Shown here: positions 11,341 to 22,901 of the stretch, piece by piece
Layout of the letters: each line of letters opens with the position of its first letter
Numbering within the stretch: position 1 is the first letter of the stretch
NCBI RefSeq assembly: GCF_963576675.1
Contig: NC_088915.1
Coordinates: forward strand, 7,631,001-7,695,000
Direction: 5' to 3'
Length of the DNA stretch: 64,000 bases
Origin: Euphorbia lathyris
Lineage: Eukaryota; Streptophyta; Magnoliopsida; Malpighiales; Euphorbiaceae
Translations under genes and position numbers: made by a program
The notes under the pieces: model-generated
Seen by the model: the letters and a program-made list of their open reading frames with translations, nothing else
Databases searched by the model: none
Told to the model about the DNA's origin: nothing

Positions 11341-11720
11341 TTGGTTCACAAGTTTGGATATCCAGCCGGCCCGCCAAAGCTCGTATCCTCAGGCCGGATT
11401 TGGATAAAGAAAATTGACTTTAGACCCAGCCTAATCCCATTTATTTTTTTTGGTAGGTTTGGAATTTATATAATTAACATGTCTATTAATAATAATTAAT
11501 AAATTTATATGTTTATATATTAAATATTTATTTTACAGTATAAATTTTATTTTTTATTATTAAAAATTATATATATTTTTAGATGGATTTATATGGACTG
11601 AATTTGGGATTTGATTTTTAATTTCAAACCCAGCCAGTGAGCATTTTTGCACAAAAACTCCTTGGACTCGGCTCAAGCCCGGCCCAAATCATAAACATGT
11701 CTATACAAATTGCATATCAG
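11341..11720. mobile_element. hAT-like MITE fragment with GCCCGGCCC motifs
   Basis: The right end CCCGGCCCAAATCATAAAC and ATGTCTA resembles the right end of the hAT element at 26477-27256 (CATGAACATGTCTA). The left side has the inverted GGCCGGATTTGG words, but the terminus is lost. Confidence 0.45.
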
Positions 11721-12270
11721 TTGGTTCAAAAAGTAATAGGCCAGGGGCGGAGACATGGATGCCTGGCTCCGCCGGCCGTCGAAACCACCCTGACCAAGCG
11801 TCGTTTCGGCCCCCTGTCTTCAATAAATATTGATGGGGGCGCTAAATTAGCTCACAAAATTTGTCCAGGAAGAGCCAAAAGTTAGGTTATTCCTGTTAGG
11901 TTATCCCTAAATCTAAATTTCTAATTTTTTTAGTTCTATTAGATTCTCTCTAAATCCAAATTTTTAATTTTTTTTGGCCCGTTAAACCCTCATTCCCTAA
12001 ATCCATTTTTTTTACATGTTCAGAATTTTCAAAACAATATAGCTTCATTTTGAGAAGTTTTACATTGGTACTTTAAAATTGATTCTTGTCCACTCAGATT
12101 ATAACACGTATATATATACGGAAAAAAATTGAAACAAATTTGGTTTAGTAAAATAATTTTTTGTACACACGTACGTGTAAAACCGGCTTCTCAACTGACT
12201 AATCAAGTGTTCGTGACTGAATGGGCATCAATGCATTGCTAACTAATTTCAGGTATATTTATAAATTTTA
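11721..12270. other. AT-rich intergenic DNA
   Basis: One short GC-richer frame at 11637-11885 without recognisable motif. Nothing else supported. Confidence 0.4.
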
Positions 12271-12731
12271 GGGTAAAGTTCAAATAAAACCCCTGTGGTT
12301 TCACTAATTTTCAGATCAAGGACTGTGGTTTACTTTTTGTCAAAACGAGGACTGAGGTTTTCAAATTTAGCAAAATAAGGATTTTTTCGATTGATACTAT
12401 TAAAATCACCCTTGACGACTTCAAAAATGACATATTTTAAAAACTACTAATATTTTAAACAACTTTAATTCTTCAACTTTTTTATTTCGAGATTATTTAG
12501 ATGATATTTGGTAAAGAGAGAAAGTTCCAAAAAAGATGATTTTCTAAAATCGAAAATATAGTTCCATAGAAAATATGGCATTGAACAACTTTAATTCTTG
12601 AAAATTTTCATTTTCAGATCGTTAAAGATAGTTTTAATATCATTATTAAAAGTGTGAAACCTCAATTCTTTTTACCATAGTATTTTATTTGAAAATTAAT
12701 GAAACCACATGGGTTTTATTTAAACTTATCC
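12271..12731. mobile_element. MITE, Mutator-like
   Basis: The left end GGGTAAAGTTCAAATAAAAC matches inverted the right end GGGTTTTATTTAAACTTATCC. Flanks TAAATTTTA and TAAATTTCA form a 9-bp target duplication with one mismatch. Confidence 0.75.
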
Positions 12732-12740
12732 TAAATTTCA

Positions 12741-13190
12741 TAGAGTACAGAGGCTGGCTCAATTGACCTATATATTTATGTACGTGGTGGCTACAACACA
12801 AACTTCTAAGTTCTAAGAAGAATCTGAAATCTGTACTATATTAAATTTAATTTTTCAATAAAGTTATATTAAGCAAAAATTCATTAACAAGAAATAAATT
12901 TATAAATAACTTAAAATATTAGAATTAATTCCACTTGGGATTATAAGTTGAATTAATTAAATCTTACTATATTTTAAAATAACAACTCAAATTTCGTAAG
13001 GTTAACATATAAGATTGGATTTTAACTATTAGTTTGAACTTTTAATTTCAATGGAACCAAACGAACGAGGGTTCAAGTCCTGACAACCTCATTAATTTAT
13101 GGAATTAAAACAGATGGTGGGATGAGCATGTGTTGTGCACGCTGTTAAATGTGAACGAACAATCAATCGTAGTGATAAATAGAGGTGGAG
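12741..13190. other. AT-rich intergenic DNA
   Basis: No supported gene or repeat boundary. Confidence 0.4.
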
Positions 13191-13198
13191 GGATGGGT

Positions 13199-13958
13199 AG
13201 GGCTGTAAATGAGCCGAGCCGCTCATGAACGGCTCGGTAGTCGACTCGATAAAAACTCGGCTTGACTCGGCTCGATTTATAAACGAGTCGCTCATAAACA
13301 TGATTTACTAGCTCGATTCGTAAACAAACCGAGTTTGAACAGACCAAAGCTCAACTCAAAAGCTCGCGAGCAGGTTCGATTAGAACATTTATGAACAAAT
13401 TTTAGTTATGTAGAAAACTATATAGTTTTACGTTAGTTCACAAATATCTAAACTTAATATTATTTCATTTGCTATTAGATAAATTCATTCACGAACATAA
13501 TAAATGAGTAATGGACGAACTACTATTTGTAAGCATCTTGTTTATTCATTCACGAACTTTACTTGTGAGCTTGTTTATGTACACAATGAAAAAGTAATTT
13601 GCGAGCAAACAAAATTAATACAATTAACGATTTGCTCACAAACAATTCATGGTTAGATAATTTTCTTAATGAATCAAGTTCAAAGAGGATTTTGGACTCG
13701 AAGCTCGGCTCGAGCTCGTTTATTTTCTAATGAGCTGAGTCGAGCTTGAGCAAACCAAAGATCGACTCGAGCTCGTTAATTTTATAACAAGTCGAGCTTG
13801 AGCAGGCCAAAGCTCGGCTCAAGCTCGTTTATTTTCTAATGAGCTGAGTCGAGCTTGAGCAGGCCAAAGATCGGCTCGGCCTCGAGCTCGTTAATTTTAT
13901 AGCAAACCGAGCTTGAACATGCCAAAGCTCGGCTCGTCTCGGCTCGATTACAATCCTA
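13199..13958. mobile_element. hAT-type element with internal tandem repeats
   Basis: Ends AGGGCTGTAAATGAGCCGAG and CGGCTCGATTACAATCCTA are inverted to each other. Flanks GGATGGGT and GGACGGGT make an 8-bp duplication with one mismatch, as expected for hAT. The right part (13690-13925) holds about four units of about 65 bp built from AAGCTCGGCTCGAGCTCGTT and TTTTCTAATGAGCTGAGTCG. Confidence 0.75.
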
Positions 13959-14173
13959 GGACGGGTGCACTGCATGGAAAGGCTTCATTTTGCATACATA
14001 TGTCCTCAAGTGCTCCCATGACTACTTCATTAGCTTCAGTTCTAATGCTGCTAAATGTGAACCAACAGGCAGATAAAATGCTAAAGAACTTCATTAGTTT
14101 CTGACCAAATTACATATGTCATTTGGTTAATAGACATAATCATAAAACAATTAATATCAAGTGGCCAATATTC

Positions 14174-15363
14174 TTAGCTACGTATCGGCGAAACTAAACT
14201 CTCAACATATGAAGATACAAAAACGGAGTAAAAACCATTCCCGTTGTATGGGATCTTATCACCTTGAACTACAAGAGGCTTGAAGTTACCATCCTCTGGA
14301 TCAAATTTTCTAAGTTGACCATCGCCTGTTAGGACCAACATTTCTGCATTGAATTTAAAGCAATAGGAGTAAAAGTAAAAACGGTCAATAAAATTAAAAT
14401 TGGAAATTTTTTTCCATGAGCTTTTCATCCCACAATAGTTTTCGAGGACCCATAGTTCATGTTGTTCTTTAATAAGACCTGAAATTGCAATAGAATCCTT
14501 ATAATTAATCAAGGATGCATAGAGGAGGAGACTTTTGGAAGGCAAATTCATATAATTCAAACTTTCTTCTCCCAAATCAAAATATATTAAACATTCTGAG
14601 TATTCATCTTCATCTTCCGCTTCTGCTTGTTTAGAGTGAGACACGTCTGAAACCCAATGGATACCATTCTTAGCATAAAGAAACTGTGTTCTAAAACTAG
14701 TGATTGATTTCGGTTTGGTTATTCTCTTGATTTTCCATGAGTTGCTTTTGAATGAAAATATTTCAACTTCAAGGTAAAGTTCATTAATGAAGCATTTGGA
14801 ATAGACATGTATAATCTTGTAATCATCAGAGGTAAGATCATAACCGATTGCAACACCACGACCAGCTACAATCAATTGGGACTGTATTATCTTATACTCA
14901 GTTGGGAGAGATGGATTCCATATGAATATCTCATGACCTCTAACGAAGCATATCAATCCATCATAAGAGTTAGCAACCCTGACATGAATCTCCTTTCTAT
15001 GACCAACAGAAGATTTAAATTGAAAATCAAATTCTTTAACCTGTAAAATGCCATCAGAATCTTCTTTGTACATAACACAAGGATAGGATGCATACTTGTA
15101 AGGAATAAGAAGGCCAAGGAACTGCTTGTGCTGATTGTAACAACGGCAGCACGAGCAAGATTTAGATGTTTCTTTATGAACTCGTGAGAGTTTATAATGG
15201 AATAACACACTCTCTTGAAGCTCAAAAGAGATTTTACTGGCAATCTCAAAAGAATTTGTGTCACAATATCCTCCGGCATAAATTCCACCACAACATTTCT
15301 CCTTTTTTTATCCATAAATTCCACCACAACATCTTGTTCTGGATTTCTCCTTTTTTTATCCAT
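14174..15363 (-). pseudogene. F-box protein with F-box-associated domain, copy A (single frameshift)
   Basis: Plant F-box proteins of this kind bind SKP1 in SCF ubiquitin ligases and pick targets through the C-terminal F-box-associated (FBA) region. The start at 15361-15363 gives [10 protein letters not shown]. The N-terminus carries a duplicated MDKKRRN...VVVEF unit, then the F-box, with [20 protein letters not shown] at about residues 30-50. FBA motifs follow: IFIWNPSLPTEYKI, AIGYDLTSDDYKII, HELWVLENYCG, and a C-terminal VESLVSP. Full length would be about 396 residues. Compared with copies B and C, one base is lost, with a 3-base insertion beside it, at about 15144-15148 (residue about 70), splitting the frame. 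No other break was seen, so a sequencing error or a very recent pseudogene remains possible. No intron. The upstream region to about 16006 is shared with the other copies. Confidence 0.85.
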
Positions 15364-15639
15364 TAGAAGGTGAATAGGTAGTTGTCGTTAAGTTCTGATA
15401 GCATAGAAGAAGAATAAACAGTCAGAATTTTAGGATAATCAATTGCTCTAACAAAATTTGATAGCCACACAGACAAATTAAATGCTCCAACCAAATGCAA
15501 AAAGCCAAAATTACATAAATACACATAACAGGGATTAAAAGAAACTCCGTGCAAATTAATAATCTATATAACAGTGTTTCAAGAGTTAAAACTCTAATTA
15601 AAAGTAATTAAAATCTAATTAAACATCTATTTAAAATAG

Positions 15640-16006
15640 TAATTGCCTGCAGTAGTATATTCGGTTGTTTCAAGCGTCGGCCGACTTTAACCCTAGACTG
15701 TGACCTCCGGCCGTCCTTTTCTTTCCTTTTCTATGTAAATTAATAATTGTAATAAGAAATCCTTGAGTATATAGAGATTTCCTACAAGAAATCCTTTTCT
15801 TTGCTTTTCTATGTAAATTAAACATCGTGAATCTCGAACCTACAAGATGATTATATAGAGATTTCCTAAGAGAAAATCATACCTTGAAGAAGATATATAG
15901 CTCGAGGCAAGTCAACAAGAGAGAACTTCAGCGGCGGCAGCGGTGGTCGGAGTTATTTGAAATTGTTGGCTGTTCGAAAATTAGGAATTGGGGTTTAAGA
16001 ACACTA
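15640..16006 (-). promoter_or_regulatory. Shared upstream region of the F-box family
   Basis: The words AAGCGTCGGCCGACTTTAAC, CTCCGGCCG and TACCTTGAAGAAGATATATA (plus strand) recur upstream of F-box copies B (39340-39690) and C (55240-55620). The duplication therefore carried the promoter with the gene. In copy A homology stops where a Tourist MITE is inserted. Confidence 0.6.
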
Positions 16007-16623
16007 GGGGCTTGATTGGTTGAGAGGTTTGGGAGGGTTAGTAAAGAAAGGGTTAGTAAGGGTTTGTAGAAACCCTTGTTTGGGAGAAATAAATTTAGAA
16101 GGGTAAGGGATTTGAGGGGTTTGGCAAGGGTTTGAAAGGGTTAGATTTCTTCACTTTTCTTTCAATTTTCAAATCCATCAAATTGGGGGGTTTAAAAGGG
16201 TTCAAACTTTTATTTCCAATATTACCCTTATTAAAATTACTTAATATCCAAACCAGATTTTATTTATGATCTATGTTCTCACTTCCTCCTCCCCTCTTTC
16301 CCGATTTCTCTTCCTCATTGGCAGAACTCCGTCACCGGCCAAACTCCGTCAACATCGATTTAAGTCAATTTTCTTCTATTTTTTTACTGTTGATATTGTG
16401 CTTTCTCTCTTCATGGTTGCTATGTACATTTTAGTCATTTTATAATGTTTCATTCCCTTACAAACCCTCATTCCAAACAAGGGAAGGGTACAAACCTTTA
16501 TAAACCCTTACCATCCAACCAAACAAGGGTAAGGTTGATGCTTCCCTTCCCCTTCCTTCCCCTTACTCTCCCTTCTCTTCCCTTCCTTTATTTACCCTCC
16601 ACAACCTCCCATCCAATCAAGCC
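16007..16623. mobile_element. Tourist-like MITE near F-box copy A
   Basis: The ends GGGGCTTGATTGG and CCAATCAAGCC are inverted, and subterminal arms (GAGAGGTTTGGGAGGGT; ACCCTCCACAACCTCCC) extend the match. A 3-bp CTA flanks both sides (16004-16006, 16624-16626). The 3-bp duplication and terminus fit PIF/Harbinger. Confidence 0.7.
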
Positions 16624-16739
16624 CTACGGAACTAGAGTAACGAGCTTTTATAGCAAACACAGGGCTTTTTTATTGATTGTAAAATTACAAAATTAGACCT
16701 ATGATTTCATGTACTTATAGAATTAGGATTTTTTTTAAA

Positions 16740-17016
16740 GCTTAATACATCACGAGCCCCTAAACTTATTCAAAAATGTTGATTGGCCCTGAACTTACTT
16801 GTTTCATTAGCCCTTTTACAAAACGCTTGATGTATCGCAACTTGTTTAAAAAGATTGATTGACCCCTGAATTTACGTAGTGTTTTATTAGCCCTTCAACT
16901 TGTTCAGAATAATCTATTAGCCACCTAAATTTGTTTAAAGTAACACATCAGCCCCCTGAATTTGTTTACATTGATCTATTCGCCCTCTGAAGTCTTTAAA
17001 ACAAATCAATTTTCTG
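16740..17016. mobile_element. Left part of a MITE split by the 9.3-kb MULE
   Basis: Repeated words of the type TTGTTTAAA...AGCCCCTGAA are shared with the MITE at 34112-34626. The right remainder is at 26376-26468 (GACACTTTAAGAAAGTTTAA). Confidence 0.5.
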
Positions 17017-17025
17017 CTTTTTATA

Positions 17026-17118
17026 GTGGGCTGCTATATACCGCAATATTTTTTCCACCTACCGCATTTTTTTTATAATTTTGCCCTCCTCATAATTTAA
17101 ACTCAAAAAATCTCAAAT
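17026..17118 (+). repeat. MULE left terminal inverted repeat
   Basis: Matches the reverse complement of 26281-26366 over about 90 bp with scattered differences, e.g. TATATACCGCAATATTTTTT on both. Confidence 0.9.
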
Positions 17119-17170
17119 CTCAAATCCTCTCTAGCTTTTTGGTTTTTCAAAAAACCCGACCTAAAACAAC

Positions 17171-19660
17171 ATGCCGCCAAAGCCAAGAGCGGGTAAAGGC
17201 TTCATGAAATCTCTGGTAAGTTTTTTTTTTAAATTACTCAGAAATCACGGGTTCCGCCTCCGAATCGGAGGCGAAACCCGTATGAATATACGGTAAACGG
17301 AATGCCCGTGCCGTTTCCGCCACGGGTGGAACGGACGAATTGTCTGTTCCACTGTACGGTGGAAACGGCGCCCTCGTTCCACTGGACGGTGCGTGCTGCC
17401 CGTTCCGCCGTAAGGCCGACACGAGCGCCGCAACCGTTCGGTCCAGCGGCCGAACGGTTGCGGCGCTCTGTTTAGGCCAAATTCGGCCCAAAATTTTGTT
17501 TTTTTTAAATTACTTGGTTCGACCCGGCCTATGGCAATGCCCAAGTATTAAAAAAACCGAAAAACGAGAAATTGAGTATATTTAAATAAAAATGCGTTAT
17601 TTACTTATAAATGTAAAATGTTTTTGGTTTTTACAGGCTGATATTGATGAGAACCGTTCTGGAAAGAGACATACAAGGTCACGTGTTGTGACGGTCTCTG
17701 CCCGGAGGGCACGGGGGGACCAGATGTTGATGGGGGATGCCCAGAGGGCACAACCTGAGGAGATGGCGGATGCTGTAGAGATGGACGGAGATGATGACTC
17801 TATGCCTCCTCAGAGTTCATCCTCTGTGCGAGTACCTACTAAGACCATACCGAGGGGTCCTGGCGGACGTTTTGCTTCTACAACAGGGTTGTCTTCGGGT
17901 GAGAAATTTAAATTTACTTATTATTATGTTATTTATTCGTGATTATTATAAAATATACGAATATAATAAATGAGTTTACTGTAATTTCAGGTAGTACCAA
18001 GCGCTCGAAGAGTGATGTAGAGGATGACTGGATCGTGAAGGCCCCGGTTCCTGGGGGTCCATCTGATGGTCTTGTGATCCCGAGCTTCCTAGGACATATT
18101 GCCAATGCTATTTGGAGCGGGCAGGATAGGGGCCTCCTCAGGTGTCAGACACGATCATTATACTGTGGGAAGCTGTGTGTATGTTACGGTGGTGCTTCTG
18201 AGCAGCTCTAGAACCGTATAGAGTCAACTGAATTGTCCTATTTACCCAATATCATGTATGGCCACATCGATGCGCCCCTGATTGCGGTTTTTATGGAGCG
18301 GTGGCAGCCAGACACTTCATCATTTCACATGTCATTTGGTGAGATGAGCATTATGTTGCATGATGTGTGGCAGATTTTGCGCATCCCCATCGATGGGGCT
18401 ATGGTGACTGCTGATGCGAGTGTTGAGGAGCTTCAGTCTTGTGTGATGGAGTTATTTGGTATGACTCGGGCGGAGTTGCAGAAGGGTCACTACTTTAATG
18501 GCGGTATACGAACGGCTTCCGTCCTGGATTATTGTCAAGGAGATCGGATTGCTGATGCACAGGCTACTGCTTGGACGTTTCTGATGCTCGGTTGCAATTG
18601 TTCGTGGACAAGAGTGGAGACCGCATTCGGCCTTCTTGTCTTTTAGAGGTACATGACTCTGTATCTGGAGCCATTGGACTCTCATGGGGCTCAGCTGCAC
18701 TAGCATATCTATACCGTCATCTAGGTATTGCTAGCAGAGGAGACTACGGGCAGATCACGGGTTGTCTGACACTGCTTCAGGCATAGATTTATGAGTACTT
18801 CCCGTGCTTCAGGCCTCAGTGGGAGGGAGTCACATTGGATCCAGCGATGCGAGGGCTTGCATGTGGCCATCTATACCGTTGGAGAAGAGTGGGGATCGAC
18901 TGAAATCATATCGTGTCCGGCTTGATAGATTGACTACTGATGAGGTGCAATTCCAATTTAATTAAAAAATCCAAATTCATTTACTTGTACTATTTGCATG
19001 TTAATGTTGTTGTATACGTCTGTAGGTGATGTGGATGTCGTATGGTCCTGATGTCATTATGCATACCCCTAGGACGATATACGCCGGATGGATACGTTAC
19101 AGGGATGTGATCGAGCCGTACATACCGGGGAGATGCCTTCGCCAGTTAGGTTACGTGCAGAATATACCCCGACCGATCTTGAGGCCGTTGAAGTCCGTAC
19201 GTCCTTGGTCCAGCTTGAAGTATCGGGTAGAAGTGCCCGCCGATATGGCGAAGGATCTTTGGACCTTGTTTCCTGAGGCTTGCATGCTTATATTGTCTCG
19301 GTTCAGTCTTGCACGGACTCCTTCGAACTGTGAGGAGCAGTACATGCCGTGGTACTGCCTGCATTCACACCCTCAGCTACTACCGGATATGCCTGCACCC
19401 GGACCGGTTATTCATACTCGCTCGAACAACGAAGTGGTAAGTAATTTAATTTTTAATCAATTTATTTACAATTATCAGAATGAAATTAAATGAAGTGATA
19501 TTTATTCATTTTGGGTTATTTCTTTTGCTAGTGGGTTAGCCGTTGGGTTAACTGGGGAGAAGGTGCATCGGACGCGATGAACCTTCTTGATGAGGATGTT
19601 GCGGCTGAGTGGAGACAGTCGTACGACCAGATTTTGGATGCTTGGAATTCGGCCAAGTGA
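17171..19660 (+). pseudogene. Plant mobile domain (PMD) gene, PP7-long-form-homolog-like
   Basis: PMD proteins occur both as host proteins (MAIN, MAIL1 and PP7-like groups) and as passengers or accessory genes of plant transposons. Proposed exons: 17171-17215 (MPPKPRAGKG), 17637-17898, 17991-18944, 19026-19436 and 19532-19660, all with GT-AG introns. PMD motifs are seen in order: MYGHIDAPLIAVFMERWQPD, TSSFHMSFGEMSIMLHDVWQ, AYLYRHLGIASRGDYGQITG, CLTLLQA-IYEYFPCFRPQW, and WMSYGPDVIMHTPRTIYAGW. The last exon ends NLLDEDVAAEWRQSYDQILD. Breaks: TAG at 18209-18211, a 1-base loss near 18598, TAG at 18784-18786 where the family has Trp, and a further frameshift near 18885. The nonsense codons are transitions. 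The gene converges on the transposase gene, and its start lies just inside the left TIR, which probably supplied the promoter. Confidence 0.85.
17248..17478. repeat. GC-rich inverted-repeat cassette in PMD intron 1
   Basis: In an AT-rich element this 230-bp block is strongly GC-rich. It contains consecutive inverted repeats: 17248-17280 (16-bp arms, one mismatch); a short CCGTAT/ATACGG; CCCGTG/CACGGG; and a perfect 18-bp pair, 17424-17441 with 17450-17467 around an 8-base loop. It ends TGTTTAGGCCAAATT. Open frames across it on both strands only reflect the lack of AT-rich stops. Confidence 0.85.
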
Positions 19661-19810
19661 TTTGTAGTTGTGTTTTTAGTACTTTTTATTATAAGTATAT
19701 GGACGTTGGCATTTTAGTACTTTTTGGCATTCAAATAATATCTTTTATTATGTACTTGATATTTTAGTACTTTAATTTTATAAGTACGTTGTTAATTACT
19801 ATTTGTTAAA

Positions 19811-22800
19811 CAGACACAATACAGACATAACATGTAACTCGAATGAACTAAACAGAATCAAAACAACAACTGTTTGTTATCCAGAATTTATCCAGAATCA
19901 ATCAGAATCAACCTGTAACGCATATAAAGCTATCCAGATCAATATAGAATCATTACAGACACAATACATACATAACATGTAACTCGAATGAACTAAACAA
20001 AATCAAAACAGCAACTGTTTGTTATCCAGAATTTACCCAGAATCAATCAGAATCAACCTGTAATGCATATAAAGCTATCCAGATCAATACAGATCAATAT
20101 AGAATCATTACAGACACAATACAGACATAACTTGTAACTCGAATGAACTAAACTGAATCAAAACAACAACTGTTTGTTATCCATAATTTATCCAGAATCA
20201 ATCAGAATCAACTTGTAACGCATATAAAGTTATCCAGATCAATACAGATCAATATAGATTCATTACAGACACAATACAGACATAACATGTAACTCGAATG
20301 AACTAAACTGAATCAAAACAGCAACTATTTGTTATCCAGAATCAATCAGAATCAACCTGTAACGCATATAAAGCTATCCAGATTAATACATATTAATATA
20401 GAATCATTACAGACACAATACAGACATAACATGTAACTCGAATTAACTAAACTGAATCAAAACAACAACTGTTTGTTATCCAGAATTTATCCAGAATCAA
20501 TCAGAATCAACCTGTAACGCATATAAAGCTATCCAGATCAATATTGATTAATATAGAATCATTACAGACACAATACAGACATAACATGTAACTCGAATGA
20601 ACTAAATTGAATCAAAACAACAACTATTTGTTATCCAGAATCAATCAGAATCAACCTGTAACGAAATATAAAGCTATCCAGATCAATACAGATCAATATA
20701 GAATCATTACAGACATAATACAGACATAACATGTAACTCGAATGAACTAAACTGAATCAAAACAGCAACTATTTGTTATCCAGAATTTATCCAGAATCAA
20801 TCAGAATCAACCTGTAACGCATATAAAGCTATCCAGATCAATACTGATGAATATAGAATCATTCCAGACATAATACAGACATAACATGTAACTCGAGTGA
20901 ACTGAACTGAATCGAAACAACAACTGTTTGTTATCCAGAATTTATCCAGAATCAATCAGAATCAACCTGTAACACATATAAAGCTATCCAGATCAATACA
21001 AATCAATATAGAATCATTACAGAGATAATACAGACATAACATATAACTCGCATGAACTAAACAGAATCAAAACAGCAACTGTTTGTTATCCAGAATAAAT
21101 CAGAATCAACCTATAACGCATATAAAGCTATCCAGATCAATACAGATCAATATAGAATCATTACAGACATAATACAGACATAACATGTAACTCGAATGAA
21201 CTAAACTGAATCAAAATAACAACTATTTGTTATCCAGAATTTATCTAGAATCAATCAGAATCAACCTATAACGCATATAAAGCTATCCTGATCAATACAG
21301 ATCAATATAGAATCATTACAGACACAATACAGACATAACATATAACTCGAATGAACTAAACTGAATCAAAATAGCAACTATTTGTTATCCAGAATTTATC
21401 CAGAATCAACCTATAATGCATATAAAGCTATCCAGATCAATACAGATCAATATAGAATCATTACAGACACAATACATACATAACATGTAACTCGAATGAA
21501 CTAAACTGAATCAAAACAGCAACTGTTTGTTATCCAGAATTTATCTAGAATCAATCAGAATCAACCTGTAACGCATATAAAGCTATCCAGATCAATACAT
21601 ATCAATATAGAATCATTACAGACACAATACAGACATAACATGTAACTCGAATGAACTAAATTGAATCAAAACAACAACTGTTTATTATCCAGAATTTATC
21701 GAGAATCAAACTGTAACGCATATAAAGCTATCCAGATCAATATAAAATTATTACAGACATAATACAGACATAACATGTAACTCGAATGAACTAAACTGAA
21801 TCAAAACAGCAACTATTTGTTATCCAGAATCAATCAAAATCAACCTGTAACGCATATAAAGCTATCCAGATCAATACAGATCAATATAGAATCATTACAG
21901 ACACACTACAGACATAACATGTAACTCGAATGAACTAAACTGAATCAAAACAGCAATTGTTTGTTATCCAGAATTTATCCAGAATCAATCAGAATCAATC
22001 TGTAATGCATATAAAGCTATCCAGATCAATACATATCAATATAGAATCATTACAGACACAATACAGACATAACATATAACTCGCATGAACTAAATAGAAT
22101 CAAAACAGTAACTGTTTGTTATCCCGAATTTATCCAGAATCAATTAGAATCAAACTGTAACGCATATAAAGCTATCCAGATCAATACATATCAATATAGA
22201 ATCATTACAGACACAATACAGACATAACATGTAACTCGAATGAACTAAACTGAATCAAAACAGCAACTATTTGTTATCCAGAATTTATCCAGAATCAATC
22301 AGAATCAACTTGTAACGCATATAAAGCTATCTAGATCAATACAGATCAATATAGAATCATTACAGACACAATACAGACATAACATGTAACTCGAATAAAC
22401 TAAACTGAATCAAAATAACAACTATTTGTTATCTAGAATTTATCCAGAATCAATCAGAATCAAACTGTAATGCATATAAAGCTATCCATATCAATATAGA
22501 ATCATTATAGACATAATACAGACATAACATGTAACTCAAATGAACTAAATTGAATCAAAACAACAACAGTTTGTTATCTAGAATTTATCCAGAATCAATC
22601 AGAATCAAACTGTAACGCATATAAAGCTATCCAGATCAATATAGAATCATTATAGACACAATATAGATATAACATGTAACTCGAATGAACTAAACTGAAT
22701 TAAAACAGCAACTGTTTGTTATCCAGAATCAATCAGAATCAACCTGTAACGCATATAAAGCTATCCAGATCAATACAGATCAATATAGAATCATTACAGA

Positions 22801-22860
22801 CACAATACAGACATAACATGTAACTCGAATGAACTAAACTGAATCAAAATAGCAACTGTT
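19811..22860. repeat. Tandem array, about 21 copies of a 149-bp unit
   Basis: I counted 21 occurrences of the landmark CATAACATGTAACTCG or close variants between 19826 and 22813, at spacings of about 140-160 bp. Each unit also has CAACTGTTTGTTATCCAGAA, AATCAATCAGAATCAACCTG, and TAACGCATATAAAGCTATCC. Length variation comes from presence or absence of the TTTATCCAGAATC and AATACAGATC sub-words. It lies between the 3-prime ends of the two convergent MULE genes and codes for nothing. Confidence 0.95.
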
Positions 22861-22901
22861 AAAAAAAGCTATCCTGATCTAAGTTGAACCAGTCTTGTCC
22901 A

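Noticed and set aside
17248..17478. Bacterial or horizontally transferred DNA, because of high GC
   Set aside because: Open frames match nothing recognisable; the block is within an intron and shares border words with other MULE cassettes.
17234..17585. Overlapping open frames on both strands suggesting a small protein
   Set aside because: They lie in the GC-rich inverted-repeat cassette, where stops are rare; no start context, no conservation between cassettes.
19811..22860. CRISPR-like regular repeat
   Set aside because: Units of about 149 bp are directly tandem with no unique spacers, and this is plant nuclear DNA.
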